DNA of 64,000 bases from Poindextera sp035604135 (GTDB lineage Bacteria > Pseudomonadota > Alphaproteobacteria > Caulobacterales > Caulobacteraceae). Under the pieces are notes generated by a model. The model had not been told where the DNA came from and ran no database searches. It was given only the letters and a program-made list of their open reading frames with translations. Location: the NCBI GenBank assembly GCA_035604135.1, contig DATNJB010000063.1:186001-250000 (forward strand), read 5' to 3'. Positions 11,534 through 20,033 of the stretch are shown here, in pieces (the first letter of the stretch is position 1; each line of letters starts with the position of its first letter). The translations under genes were made by a program, and so were the position numbers.

Positions 11534-13408
11534 ATGGCGAACGAAGCCGCCGAGCGCCGTCTGAGGCGTCCCATCGACGAGCGCCGCGACCACGTGCGCG
11601 GCGGCGGAGCCAAGGACCGGCGCGTGACGGTCCTGATCTATGGCGACTATCTCTGCCCCTACTGCCGGCGGTTGCGCGACGTGCTCGAGCGGCTGCGGCA
11701 AGCGCTGGGCGAGCGGATGGCCTACGTCTTCCGCCACTTTCCGAACGAGCGCGCCCATCCCGGCGCGGAGCTCATGTCGCTGGGCGCCGAAGCGGCCGGC
11801 CGTCAGGGCCGCTTCTGGGAGATGCACGACGCCCTCTATCGGCGCGAGCCGCCGCTCGACCGGACCATCCTCTTGCAGATCGCCGCTTCTCTCCGGCTCG
11901 ATCTCGCGCGCTTCGAGCGCGACCTGGATGATCCCGAGCTGCGCCAGCGCGTCGAGGAGGACCTCGCCGACGGCCGTCGCAACGGGGTGACGGCGACGCC
12001 GACGATCTTCGTCGACGGCCTGCGCTACGACGGGGCCTGGGACTTCTACTCGATGCTCGAGGCGTTGGAGCGGCCGGTCGGCGCCCAGGTCAAGCGCACC
12101 GCCAGGGCTTTCGCCAACTTGCCGGCCTCCGCTGGCCTGGCCCTGCTCGTCGCGGCCGGCGCAGCGCTCGTCCTGGCCAACAGCCCGTTCGCCGCCAGCT
12201 ACGAAGGCTTCGTGAACGCCCCGTTCGCGATCGGCCCGACGCCGGCCGTGCTCTCGCTCAGCATCGCCAGTTGGTGCTCCGAAGGCCTGCTGGCGATCTT
12301 CTTCCTGATCCTCGGCCTCGAGATCCGCCGCGAGGCGAAAGCAGGCTCGTTCGCCGACCGGCGCGCCGCGGTCGCGCCTGTCGTTGCGGCGGCGGCCGGC
12401 GTCGCCGCTCCAGCGCTCTTCTACCTGGCGCTCAACGGCGGGCCAACCGCGGCTGGGTGGTCGGCCTCGGCGGACACCGGCATCGCCTTCACGCTAGGCG
12501 TGCTTGCCCTGTTCGGCGGGCGCGTGTCCGCGGGGCTGAAGCTGTTCGTGGCCGCCTACGGCGTCGCCGACGACGTGCTCGCCATGTTCATCCTCGCCGT
12601 CATCTACCCGCGCGGAATCCATGCCGATTGGCTGCTCGCGGCGGCGGGCGCGGTCGCAGCCATGGCGCTGCTCAACCGCTGGCGCGTGTACGCAGCCTGG
12701 CCCTATCTGGCGGCCACGCTGGCGCTCTGGTTTGCGCTGCACCTTGCGGGCTTGAGCGGCGCGATCAGCGGCATCGCGCTCGCCGCCTTCCTGCCGACGC
12801 GCCCGGTCCCGATGCCGGGTCCGCTGCTCGCCCAGGCCGCCTCGGCGCTGGCCGAGCTCGAACATGCCGAGCAGGACCTGAAGCGCGGTGGCGACACCGG
12901 GCGCCGGCTGGATCGGGAGCCGGTTTGGGATTGGGCGAGCCGCAACCTGACCGCGGCGTCGGAGCGGCTTCTCTCTCCAGCCGAGCGCACGGAGCGGGCG
13001 CTGGAACCTTGGTCGACCTACGTCGTGCTGCCTCTGTTCGCCTTCACCGCCGCGGGCGTGCCGCTCGTCGCCAATCTCGCCGTTCCGCACGCCTGGCCTG
13101 TGTTCGCTGGCGTGGCGCTCGGGCTGGCGGTGGCCAAGCCGCTTGGCATCGTGCTCGCCGTCTGGGGGGCGATCAAGGCCCGCGTGGCGATTTTCCCGGA
13201 TGCGACGCGCCTCGCCTTCCTCGGCGCCGCCTTCCTGTGCGGAATCGCCGACCCCCTGTCGCTCTTGATCATCGAACAAGCGTTCCAGAACGGCGCCTAT
13301 GCAGCCGTCGCCAAGATCGGCGTCCTGGCGGGATCGGCGCTGGCGGCGACGTTCGGGGCAATCACGCTGGCGTTCAGCCGAGCGGGCGTCACGGAGGTCG
13401 AGGGGTGA
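11534..13408 (+). CDS. nhaA: DsbA-like thioredoxin domain fused to Na+/H+ antiporter NhaA
   Basis: A 624-residue fusion. Residues about 20-190 are a DsbA-type thioredoxin fold with the active site CPYC in YGDYLCPYCRRL and a cis-Pro segment TATPTIFVDG. Residues about 200-620 are NhaA with LILGLEIRREAKAG, the TDIAF-like segment SADTGIAFTLGVLALFG and GVADDVLAMFILAV carrying the paired aspartates needed for Na+/H+ exchange. There is no signal peptide before the thioredoxin domain, so it should face the cytoplasm. A longer NhaA loop (residues about 440-500, acidic/basic) is present. The start was set at ATG 11534, placed after GGGGAAGGGC; ATG 11528 and TTG 11462 are alternatives. Thioredoxin-NhaA fusions are known but not well studied. 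Confidence 0.9.
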   Translation: MANEAAERRLRRPIDERRDHVRGGGAKDRRVTVLIYGDYLCPYCRRLRDVLERLRQALGERMAYVFRHFPNERAHPGAELMSLGAEAAGRQGRFWEMHDALYRREPPLDRTILLQIAASLRLDLARFERDLDDPELRQRVEEDLADGRRNGVTATPTIFVDGLRYDGAWDFYSMLEALERPVGAQVKRTARAFANLPASAGLALLVAAGAALVLANSPFAASYEGFVNAPFAIGPTPAVLSLSIASWCSEGLLAIFFLILGLEIRREAKAGSFADRRAAVAPVVAAAAGVAAPALFYLALNGGPTAAGWSASADTGIAFTLGVLALFGGRVSAGLKLFVAAYGVADDVLAMFILAVIYPRGIHADWLLAAAGAVAAMALLNRWRVYAAWPYLAATLALWFALHLAGLSGAISGIALAAFLPTRPVPMPGPLLAQAASALAELEHAEQDLKRGGDTGRRLDREPVWDWASRNLTAASERLLSPAERTERALEPWSTYVVLPLFAFTAAGVPLVANLAVPHAWPVFAGVALGLAVAKPLGIVLAVWGAIKARVAIFPDATRLAFLGAAFLCGIADPLSLLIIEQAFQNGAYAAVAKIGVLAGSALAATFGAITLAFSRAGVTEVEG

Positions 13409-13519
13409 GCGAACCAGCCGTCCGCGCGTCGACGCCATTGCTGCTATAGACAGAAACTGGAGCGCGGACCGCTGTGCGGCCAAGCGCCATCAACCAAGGC
13501 ACGAAAGGCCAGGAGACGC

Positions 13520-14458
13520 ATGCCCGAGCAAGTGCCCGCCGCCCGCTTGCCGCCGCCGCCGGAAACATTGAGCGCCGAAGCCCGCGCCTACCTCGGCGCG
13601 ATGACGCCGATGGACGCGAGCGGGCCGATCGATCTGCAGCAGGTGCGGCTATTCACCGACCAGATTCAGGCCCTGGTCGGCGCCGAGCAGCGCAAGGTCC
13701 ACGCGGTTTCGGTCGCCCAAGACGTCATCGCCGGCGTACCGGTCCGGCGGATCGCACCGGCATCGGGCTTGGTCGATCGCAGCCGCGTCCTGCTCAATCT
13801 GCATGGCGGCGGTTTCGCGACCGATTCAGGCTCGCTCACGGAGAACATCCCCGTCGCCGCCCTCAGCGGACTTGAAGTCATCGCGGTGCTCTACCGCTTG
13901 GCTCCGGAGCATCCGTTTCCCGCCGCCGTCGACGATGCGCTCGCCGTCTATCGGACGCTGCTCGCCGAGCGTGACCCGCGCGACATCGGCGTCTACGGAA
14001 CCTCGGCCGGGGCGGTGATCGCGCCGCAGCTGATGATGCGCCTCAAGGCGGAATCCTTGCCGCTCCCGGGCGTGCTCGGCGTGTTCTCCGGAGAACCCGA
14101 CCTCGTCGGAACCGCCGATTCGCTCCGGATCTTCGGCTCAGCGGCCGAAGCCCAGGCGCTCACCGACGCCAAATGGGCCTATGTCGGCGGCGCCGATCCC
14201 CGCGATCCGCTGCTGTCGCCGATCTACGGCGACCTCACCGGCTTTCCGCCCACGCTCTGCCTGTCGAGCGGACGCGACATCCTCCTGAGCGGCACGGCCA
14301 ATCTCTGCCGCGCCCTGACCGACGCCGGCGTCAGCGCCGAGCTGGTGGTCCACGACGCCCTCCCGCACGCCTTCTGGAGCGTCATGCTGGCGCCCGAAAG
14401 CGACGATGCGTTCAGGCGCATGTCATCGTTCCTCACCAAACACCTTGGCCGGCGATAG
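13520..14458 (+). CDS. Alpha/beta hydrolase, HSL-type esterase
   Basis: A 312-residue hydrolase of the hormone-sensitive-lipase type. The oxyanion motif HGGGF, the nucleophile elbow GTSAG, the acid region SSGRDILL and the catalytic histidine in DALPHAFWS are all visible. VLYRLAPEHPFPAAVDDA is the usual strand after the oxyanion loop. No signal peptide, so a cytoplasmic carboxylesterase acting on short acyl esters is expected. GGAG lies five bases before the ATG. Substrate unknown. Confidence 0.9.
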   Translation: MPEQVPAARLPPPPETLSAEARAYLGAMTPMDASGPIDLQQVRLFTDQIQALVGAEQRKVHAVSVAQDVIAGVPVRRIAPASGLVDRSRVLLNLHGGGFATDSGSLTENIPVAALSGLEVIAVLYRLAPEHPFPAAVDDALAVYRTLLAERDPRDIGVYGTSAGAVIAPQLMMRLKAESLPLPGVLGVFSGEPDLVGTADSLRIFGSAAEAQALTDAKWAYVGGADPRDPLLSPIYGDLTGFPPTLCLSSGRDILLSGTANLCRALTDAGVSAELVVHDALPHAFWSVMLAPESDDAFRRMSSFLTKHLGRR

Positions 14459-14500
14459 ACCGTTGGCCGGCCGCTCAGACCGCAGCACGCGACAGGCCCC

Positions 14501-15343
14501 ATGAAGCGCACGATCCTGCTGACCACCTGTCTTCTGGCGCTGGCGCATGCGGCGTCGGCGGCGGACCTCACCGATCCCGTGCCGGGTCACCCGGGCGTGA
14601 CGTTGTTCGACCTCGCCAAGCTGGTCGTCACCGACCTGGCGAATGGGCCGGACGGGGCGACGGGGCACAAGGTCGTCGCCTTCCGGCACATCGAGGGCAA
14701 GGACATGCTGGCCCCGCCGGAAGATCCGGTCACACTGGGAGTGCCCCCTGTCGATATGGCGGCGGTTCCCGGCAGCACCGATCGCGTGCTTGCCCTCATC
14801 GACCTGGGCGCTTCGGACGGCAACGTCGAAGAAGCCGAGCTGCTGGCGCTCGTCGGGTTCGACCCCAAACCGAAGCTGTTGGACGTGGTCGAGGTCGGAA
14901 ATGACCGTTGGACCGCGATGGAGGACAATCCGCCGCTCCTGGCGCCGGGCGCGCCGCTGATCGTGATCGACAGCGACCACTGGAACTCGAACCAGACCTA
15001 CAACGCCGCGGAGATGATCTTCGTCCGCGGCGATCGATTTCAGCTGATCGACAGTCTCTTCACCTACACCGAGGCCTACTGCGGCTATCAGCACTTCCAG
15101 GAGGTCACGTACGGGACGGCCGCCTCGGGCGGCCCTTACCGCGCCGTGACGGTCAGCGTGCGCGATACGACCAAGCTCACCGACGACGACTGCGGAACCG
15201 ACCAGAAACCGCCCAAGCCGGGCGTGACCGTCTACTCCGGAACCTACCGCTGGGACGCCGCCCACGCTCGCTTCGTCAGTCACTCCGCGCAACTCGACAA
15301 GCTCGACGCCCTCAACACCAAGTGGCTGAAGGACGGGTCCTAA
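14501..15343 (+). CDS. Secreted protein of unknown function
   Basis: A 280-residue protein with a Sec signal peptide (MKRTILLTTCLLALAHAASA, cut before ADLTDP). The mature part contains the stretch GPDGATGHKVVAFRHIEGKD, an acidic middle, and DSLFTYTEAYCGYQHFQEV plus TDDDCGTD, two cysteines that may form a disulfide. I do not recognise the family. It follows the esterase by 42 bp on the same strand, so both may share a transcript, and meets the GST gene tail to tail one base apart. Confidence 0.75.
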   Translation: MKRTILLTTCLLALAHAASAADLTDPVPGHPGVTLFDLAKLVVTDLANGPDGATGHKVVAFRHIEGKDMLAPPEDPVTLGVPPVDMAAVPGSTDRVLALIDLGASDGNVEEAELLALVGFDPKPKLLDVVEVGNDRWTAMEDNPPLLAPGAPLIVIDSDHWNSNQTYNAAEMIFVRGDRFQLIDSLFTYTEAYCGYQHFQEVTYGTAASGGPYRAVTVSVRDTTKLTDDDCGTDQKPPKPGVTVYSGTYRWDAAHARFVSHSAQLDKLDALNTKWLKDGS

Positions 15344-15344
15344 G

Positions 15345-15950
15345 TCATCCGGCGGCGAAACGGCGGCGCACCTCCACCGCCGCCGGGCGGCCGTAGCAGC
15401 GGTTCAGCCAGCCGCTGAGCGCACCGAACGGCGTCAGATCGAGGCTAGAGGCGCGGGAAGGCGAGAGCACGCCCGCGACGTTCAGATCGGCGACCGTGAA
15501 GGGCTCGCCGAGCAGGAAGGGGCGCTCGGCCAGCGTCGCGTTGAGCAACCGGAGCGCGCGCTCGACCTCCTGGCCCATCGCTTCGACCGCGGCGGCGCGC
15601 AAGTTCGCCAGCCGGGCGTCCGGCATCACCCAGGGCTCGAGCTGGCCCTGCGCCCAGAGGCTCCAGCGCCAGGCAGCGGCCTCGGGCTCGAGCCCTTCAG
15701 GATAGAGCGACCCGCGGGCGTGGCGCTTGGTCAGGTAGAGGTTGATCGCCATCGACTCGGCGAGCGCGAAGCCGTCGTCGACGATGGCGGGGATGGCCCC
15801 GGCCGGATTAATCGCCAGGAACTCGGGCGACTTGAGCCACGGATCGTCGACCGTGAGCGGAACGTGCTCGTAGTCGAGGCCGAGTTCGGCGGCGGTCCAG
15901 AGCACCCGCATCGTGCGCGAGCGCGGTGTTCCGTAGATGGTGAGCGCCAT
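15345..15950 (-). CDS. Glutathione S-transferase family protein
   Basis: A 201-residue GST-like protein: thioredoxin-fold N-terminus MALTIYGTPRSRTMRVLWTA, the cis-Pro plus glutathione-contact segment GAIPAIVDDGFALAESMAIN, and an all-helical C-terminal domain with RPFLLGEPFTVADLNVAGVL. The family conjugates or reduces electrophiles with glutathione. It follows the enoyl-CoA hydratase by 30 bp on the same strand. The substrate cannot be deduced. Confidence 0.9.
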   Translation of the reverse strand: MALTIYGTPRSRTMRVLWTAAELGLDYEHVPLTVDDPWLKSPEFLAINPAGAIPAIVDDGFALAESMAINLYLTKRHARGSLYPEGLEPEAAAWRWSLWAQGQLEPWVMPDARLANLRAAAVEAMGQEVERALRLLNATLAERPFLLGEPFTVADLNVAGVLSPSRASSLDLTPFGALSGWLNRCYGRPAAVEVRRRFAAG

Positions 15951-15980
15951 GGCGGCGCCTATCGCCCCCGCCCGAGTCGG

Positions 15981-16760
15981 TCAAATCGAGGGCGTTTCGA
16001 ACGTCCCGTGCCGGCCGACACCGCCGGCGAAGCGGCTCGCGCCAGCGCGCGTTTCGCCGGCCTGCACGACTGTGAACCCATGCCGGTACTCGTTCCTGAG
16101 CGCCTCCTCGAGACTCATGCCCCACTGTTCGTAGGCGGACATACGGTCGGCGCGCATGGCGAGCGGCGGGAAGCCAGCGATCTCCTGCGCCAGCAGCTTG
16201 GCCACTGGCAGCGCCTCGCCGGGCTCGACCACGCGGTTGGCGAGGCCGATGGTGAACGCTTCGTCGCCTGAGACGCCCCGACCGGTCAGGATCATGTCCA
16301 GCGCGCGGCTCATCCCGATCAGCCGTGGCAGGCGGATCGTGCCGCCGTCGACCAGCGGCACGCCAAAGCGGCGGCTGTAGACGCCAAAGACGGCATCGCG
16401 GGCGGCGACGCGCAGGTCGCACCAGAGCGCGAGTTCGAGCCCGCCGGCGACCGCATGGCCCTCGACCGCCGCGATCACTGGCTTGCCGAGCAACATGCGG
16501 GTGCAGCCGAGCGGGCCGTCGCCCTCCTCCACCACGCGGTTTCCGCCTCCGGCGGCGATCGCCTTCAGATCGGCGCCGGCGCAGAAGGCGCCACTCGCGC
16601 CGGTCAGCACGGCGACTTGCAGCGCCTCATCGGCGTCGAAGCAGCGGAACACCGCGGCCAGCGCATCGGCGGTGGCGCGGTCGACGGCGTTGCGCGCCTC
16701 GGGCCGGTTGATGGTGACGACCGCAACGACGCCGTCCTGCTCGAACTCGACCAGCGCCAT
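15981..16760 (-). CDS. Enoyl-CoA hydratase/isomerase family protein
   Basis: A 259-residue crotonase-fold protein with NRPEARNAVDRATADALA, the oxyanion segment GAFCAGADLKAIA and KPVIAAVEGHAVAGGLELAL. Residues after GGLELALWCDLRVAARDAVF fit hydratases, but the second catalytic glutamate is replaced in the RRFGVPLVDGGTIRLPRLIG segment by a pattern also seen in other crotonase members, so hydratase activity is likely rather than certain. It lies downstream of two acyl-CoA dehydrogenases on the same strand, which suggests fatty-acid or steroid-side-chain beta-oxidation. Confidence 0.88.
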   Translation of the reverse strand: MALVEFEQDGVVAVVTINRPEARNAVDRATADALAAVFRCFDADEALQVAVLTGASGAFCAGADLKAIAAGGGNRVVEEGDGPLGCTRMLLGKPVIAAVEGHAVAGGLELALWCDLRVAARDAVFGVYSRRFGVPLVDGGTIRLPRLIGMSRALDMILTGRGVSGDEAFTIGLANRVVEPGEALPVAKLLAQEIAGFPPLAMRADRMSAYEQWGMSLEEALRNEYRHGFTVVQAGETRAGASRFAGGVGRHGTFETPSI

Positions 16761-16805
16761 GCCTTCGCCCCCCGCGCTAGAGCCGGCCGTAGGCCGGCAT
16801 ATTGA

Positions 16806-16922
16806 CCACGGAAATCACGGAAAGCACGGAAACAAGGATGATTGCGCCTGCGGCGCGAAGCCTGCTTCGGCCGTCAGCGAGCCGCGCACGCGGCCCGTCC
16901 GTGCTTTCCGTGTTTTCCGTGG
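16806..16922. repeat. CACGGAAA-type inverted repeat element
   Basis: The left arm (16806-16830) holds three 9-base units, CACGGAAAT, CACGGAAAG and CACGGAAAC; the right arm (16898-16922) is its reverse complement with one mismatch in 25 bases. The 67-base loop is GC-rich. It lies between acyl-CoA dehydrogenase and enoyl-CoA hydratase genes of the same strand. The transcript could fold into a long hairpin. It resembles dispersed palindromic intergenic repeats. Confidence 0.8.
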
Positions 16923-16940
16923 CTCCATTACGGTTCGCAG

Positions 16941-18179
16941 CTACCGCCCGCGGGGCATGTCCTTGAAGGGGACGTCCTTGTCGCCGCGGATCTCGCCGGG
17001 GAGACCAAGCACGCGCTCGGCGATGATGTTCTTCAGGATCTCGTCGGTGCCGCCGGCGATGCGCAGGCCCGGCGCCGAGAGCAGCGCGCCCTGGAACGCC
17101 GCGCGCAGGGGCGCGACCGCCACATCGTCGATGATTCCGAACTGGTCCTCCATCTCGACCGCGGAGTTGGCCAGGTCCTGCAGCTGACCGGCGGCGATGA
17201 TCTTGCCGATCGAGCTTTCCGGGCCGGGCGTCTCGCCGCGCGAGAGCGCGGTCATGGTGCGGTAGCGGGTGTATTTCAGCCCCTCGGACTGGACGTACCA
17301 GTCGGCCAGCTTCTCGCGGAACGCCTGGTCGGAGAGCGCCGTGCCCTTGTCGGTCTGAAGCTCGCGCGCCAGCGACATGATGACGGAAAAGTCGAGGCCG
17401 CCACCCCCGCCGACGGCGAGCCGCTCGTTCATCAGCGTCACCAGCGACACGCGCCAGCCGTCATCGACCGCGCCCAGGCGCTGGGCGTCCTTCACCCGCA
17501 CGTCGGTGAAGTAGACCTCGTTGAAGTTCCGACCGCCCGACATCTGGTGGATCGGCTTCACCTCGATGCCCGGCGACTTCATGTCGAGCCAGAACATCGT
17601 CAGTCCCTTGTGCTTGGGCACATCGGGATTGGTGCGGACGATGACGATGCCGAAGTCGGCGTAGTGGGCGCCACTGGTCCAGACCTTCTGGCCGTTGATC
17701 ACCCAGTCGTCGCCGTCACGGACCGCGCGCGTCCGCGCCGCGGCGACGTCCGAGCCGCCGCCGGGCTCGGAGAACAGCTGGCACCAGATCTCATCGCCCC
17801 GCAGGGCCGGACCCACGAACCGCGCCTTGGTCTGCTCGTCCGCGAACGCCATCACGGTCGGCACGCACATGCCGAGCCCGATGGCGAAATAGCCGCCGCC
17901 GACACCGAACTTGGCCTCTTCCTGGCCGAAGATGACCGACTGGATCGGCGTGCCGCCGCCCCCGCCCCACTCCTTCGGCCAGGTGATCTGGGCGTAGCGC
18001 GCCTCGGCCTTCTTGGCCTGCCAGGCCTTGGCGCGCTTCATGTCCTCCCAAGCGACCTCGCCGTCGGACTCCTCGCTCACGCTGTCGGTCGTGCGGGCGA
18101 ACTTCGGCGCGTTCGCTTCGAGCCAAGCTTTCGCCTTGGCGCGATAGGCGGCCTCTTCGGGCGAGTCGGTGAAGTCCAT
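16941..18179 (-). CDS. Acyl-CoA dehydrogenase
   Basis: A 412-residue flavoprotein dehydrogenase starting MDFTDSPEEAAYRAKAKAWL. Diagnostic segments are EIWCQLFSEPGGGSDVAAAR (FAD/substrate contact), GDDWVINGQKVWTSGAHYAD and the C-terminal IAGGTDEILKNIIAERVLGL. It belongs to the subgroup found with FadE-type long-chain or steroid-side-chain genes in alphaproteobacteria and actinobacteria. It is encoded 11 bp after a second, divergent acyl-CoA dehydrogenase, and such pairs often form heteromeric enzymes in which only one subunit keeps the catalytic base. Confidence 0.92.
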   Translation of the reverse strand: MDFTDSPEEAAYRAKAKAWLEANAPKFARTTDSVSEESDGEVAWEDMKRAKAWQAKKAEARYAQITWPKEWGGGGGTPIQSVIFGQEEAKFGVGGGYFAIGLGMCVPTVMAFADEQTKARFVGPALRGDEIWCQLFSEPGGGSDVAAARTRAVRDGDDWVINGQKVWTSGAHYADFGIVIVRTNPDVPKHKGLTMFWLDMKSPGIEVKPIHQMSGGRNFNEVYFTDVRVKDAQRLGAVDDGWRVSLVTLMNERLAVGGGGGLDFSVIMSLARELQTDKGTALSDQAFREKLADWYVQSEGLKYTRYRTMTALSRGETPGPESSIGKIIAAGQLQDLANSAVEMEDQFGIIDDVAVAPLRAAFQGALLSAPGLRIAGGTDEILKNIIAERVLGLPGEIRGDKDVPFKDMPRGR

Positions 18180-18190
18180 GTGGCGTCTCC

Positions 18191-19306
18191 TTAGGCGGCG
18201 TTCCGCCGTTCGAGCTGGCGCACGAGCCGCTCCTTCCAGACCTTGGGCGCGCCGGCGACCAACGCCAGCTGCCGCGAGCGGCGGTAGTAGAGGTGGGCGT
18301 CGACCTCCCAGGTGAACCCCATCCCGCCGTGGGTCTGGATGTTCTCCTTGGAGGCGAACCAGAAGGCTTCCGAGGCGGCGACGCGCGCGGCCGCGGCGGC
18401 GACCGGCAGCTCGGGCGCGCCGACGTTCAACGCCCAGGCGCCGTAGTAGGCGTTCGAGCGGGCGAGCTCGTTCTTCACATAAACGTCTGCCAGCTTGTGC
18501 TTGATCGCCTGGTAGCCGCCGATCGGGCGGCCGAAGGCATAGCGCTCGAGCGCGTAGGCCTTGGCCATCTCAAGGCAGCGGTCGGCGCCGCCCAGCTGCT
18601 CGAACGCGAGCAGCACCGCCGCGCGGTCCATGATCGTCTCGGCCAGAGCCGCCCCCTCCCCCGCGGGCCCGAGCCGCTCGGCGGCGGCGCCCGCGAAGGT
18701 GAGCTTGGCCACGCCGCGGGTCGGATCCAGCGTCGAGAGCGTCTCGCGCGTCACCCCCGCGCCCGTGAGGTCGACGAGGAAGAGGCCGGAGCGACCGCCT
18801 TCCTTGGCCAGCACCACCGCCAGGTTGGCGATATCGCCGTCCGTGACAGGGACCTTCACCCCCGTGAGCTTGCCGCCGTCGACCTTCGCCTGGAGGGTCG
18901 CTTCGGTATAGGCGCCCGGGCCTTCGGACGTCGCGAACGCGCCGATCAGCTCGCCGGCGGTGATCTTTGGCAGATACTTCGCCTGCTGTTCCTCCGACCC
19001 CGCCAGCATCAGCGCCTCGGCGAGGAAGTAGACGGTCGAGGCCAAAGGGACCGGGGCGCAGGCGCGTCCCAGCTCCTCGGCGATCGCGCAGAGCTCGATC
19101 CGCCCCAGCCCCAGCCCGTTGAAGCGCTCGGGGATGGCCGCACCCAGCCAACCCTGCTCAGCGATCTTGCGCCAGAGTCCCTCGTCGTAGCTGCGCTTGG
19201 GATCGTCGAGCACGCCGCGCACGACCTTGGGCGGACACTCGGCGTCGAGGAACTTCCGCGCCTCGGTCTTCAGAGACTTCTGGTCGTCGGAATAGTCGAA
19301 GTTCAT
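18191..19306 (-). CDS. Acyl-CoA dehydrogenase, partner subunit
   Basis: A 371-residue acyl-CoA dehydrogenase starting MNFDYSDDQKSLKTEARKFL; a longer frame to 19486 lacks coding character. It keeps IGAFATSEGPGAYTEA, FGRPIGGYQAIKHKLADVYV and the THGGMGFTWEVDAHLYYRRS segment near the C-terminus, but it is shorter and less canonical than the neighbouring enzyme. The 11-bp spacing suggests a heteromeric pair acting on the same acyl-CoA, a known arrangement; that is inferred here. It is the first gene of the leftward run with the second dehydrogenase, hydratase and GST. Confidence 0.9.
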   Translation of the reverse strand: MNFDYSDDQKSLKTEARKFLDAECPPKVVRGVLDDPKRSYDEGLWRKIAEQGWLGAAIPERFNGLGLGRIELCAIAEELGRACAPVPLASTVYFLAEALMLAGSEEQQAKYLPKITAGELIGAFATSEGPGAYTEATLQAKVDGGKLTGVKVPVTDGDIANLAVVLAKEGGRSGLFLVDLTGAGVTRETLSTLDPTRGVAKLTFAGAAAERLGPAGEGAALAETIMDRAAVLLAFEQLGGADRCLEMAKAYALERYAFGRPIGGYQAIKHKLADVYVKNELARSNAYYGAWALNVGAPELPVAAAAARVAASEAFWFASKENIQTHGGMGFTWEVDAHLYYRRSRQLALVAGAPKVWKERLVRQLERRNAA

Positions 19307-19440
19307 GGCGTTCCGCGCCCTTGGTTCTCGGCTTGCGGCCACCCTAGCGGCCTTTGCCGCGCGGCTGAAAGATTGACCTCGCGTCAAGGATTTTCGGCCC
19401 ATAAGCGTCGGGTTGTCTCCCACGTTTTGCGCGGACGCCC

Positions 19441-20016
19441 ATGGCCAAGGCTCAATTCCACCGCAACCAGAAAGTCTGGGTCGCAACCGTCGGCACCTGG
19501 GCGGTGATCGAGAAGATCGTCCCTGTCTGGGCGCGCGGTTTCGACGAGCCCGTGCGCATCACCTACGATGTCGGCCTCGGCCGCGACTTCCTGGCGCAGG
19601 ATCTGAGGGCGGAAGACCGCATCGACGACGATGGCGCCGAGGTCGGCGCAGGCTGGCGGCTGATGCGCGCGCGCAACAAGTGGCAACAGCCGGAGGACTG
19701 CGGACACCACCCTTATCCGGGCACCTTCCCGGTCGTGGTGACGGACGACGCCGACTGGGGCGGCTGGCGTGTGCCGGGCTCCGAGTACGATCGCGACCCG
19801 CGCAAGATCGAATACCAGGCGCGGCTGATTGAGGCCGCGCCCAAGCTGCTGGCGCTCGCCCGCGAGCTCGCCGCCCTCGTCGCCGAGGAGCCCGAGGACG
19901 CGCCGGCGCCGATCCAGGACCTCGCCCAGCGCGCCGCAACCATCGACCGCGCCCTGTCGGAGATCCCGGCCGGCGATGCGGAAGCCGACGACACGCCAGT
20001 GCAGGCGGCGGAGTAG
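19441..20016 (+). CDS. Conserved-looking protein of unknown function
   Basis: A 191-residue soluble protein beginning MAKAQFHRNQKVWVATVGTW. The first half is rich in aromatic and beta-forming residues (WAVIEKIVPVWARGFDEPVR), followed by WRLMRARNKWQQ and a His/Pro-rich link; the last 60 residues are an Ala/Glu-rich helix. Codon use is normal for the window. I cannot assign a function. It is divergent from the acyl-CoA dehydrogenase genes and convergent with the DUF6065/JmjC-like fusion gene. Confidence 0.75.
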   Translation: MAKAQFHRNQKVWVATVGTWAVIEKIVPVWARGFDEPVRITYDVGLGRDFLAQDLRAEDRIDDDGAEVGAGWRLMRARNKWQQPEDCGHHPYPGTFPVVVTDDADWGGWRVPGSEYDRDPRKIEYQARLIEAAPKLLALARELAALVAEEPEDAPAPIQDLAQRAATIDRALSEIPAGDAEADDTPVQAAE

Positions 20017-20033
20017 CCAACCATCCGTTGTCC

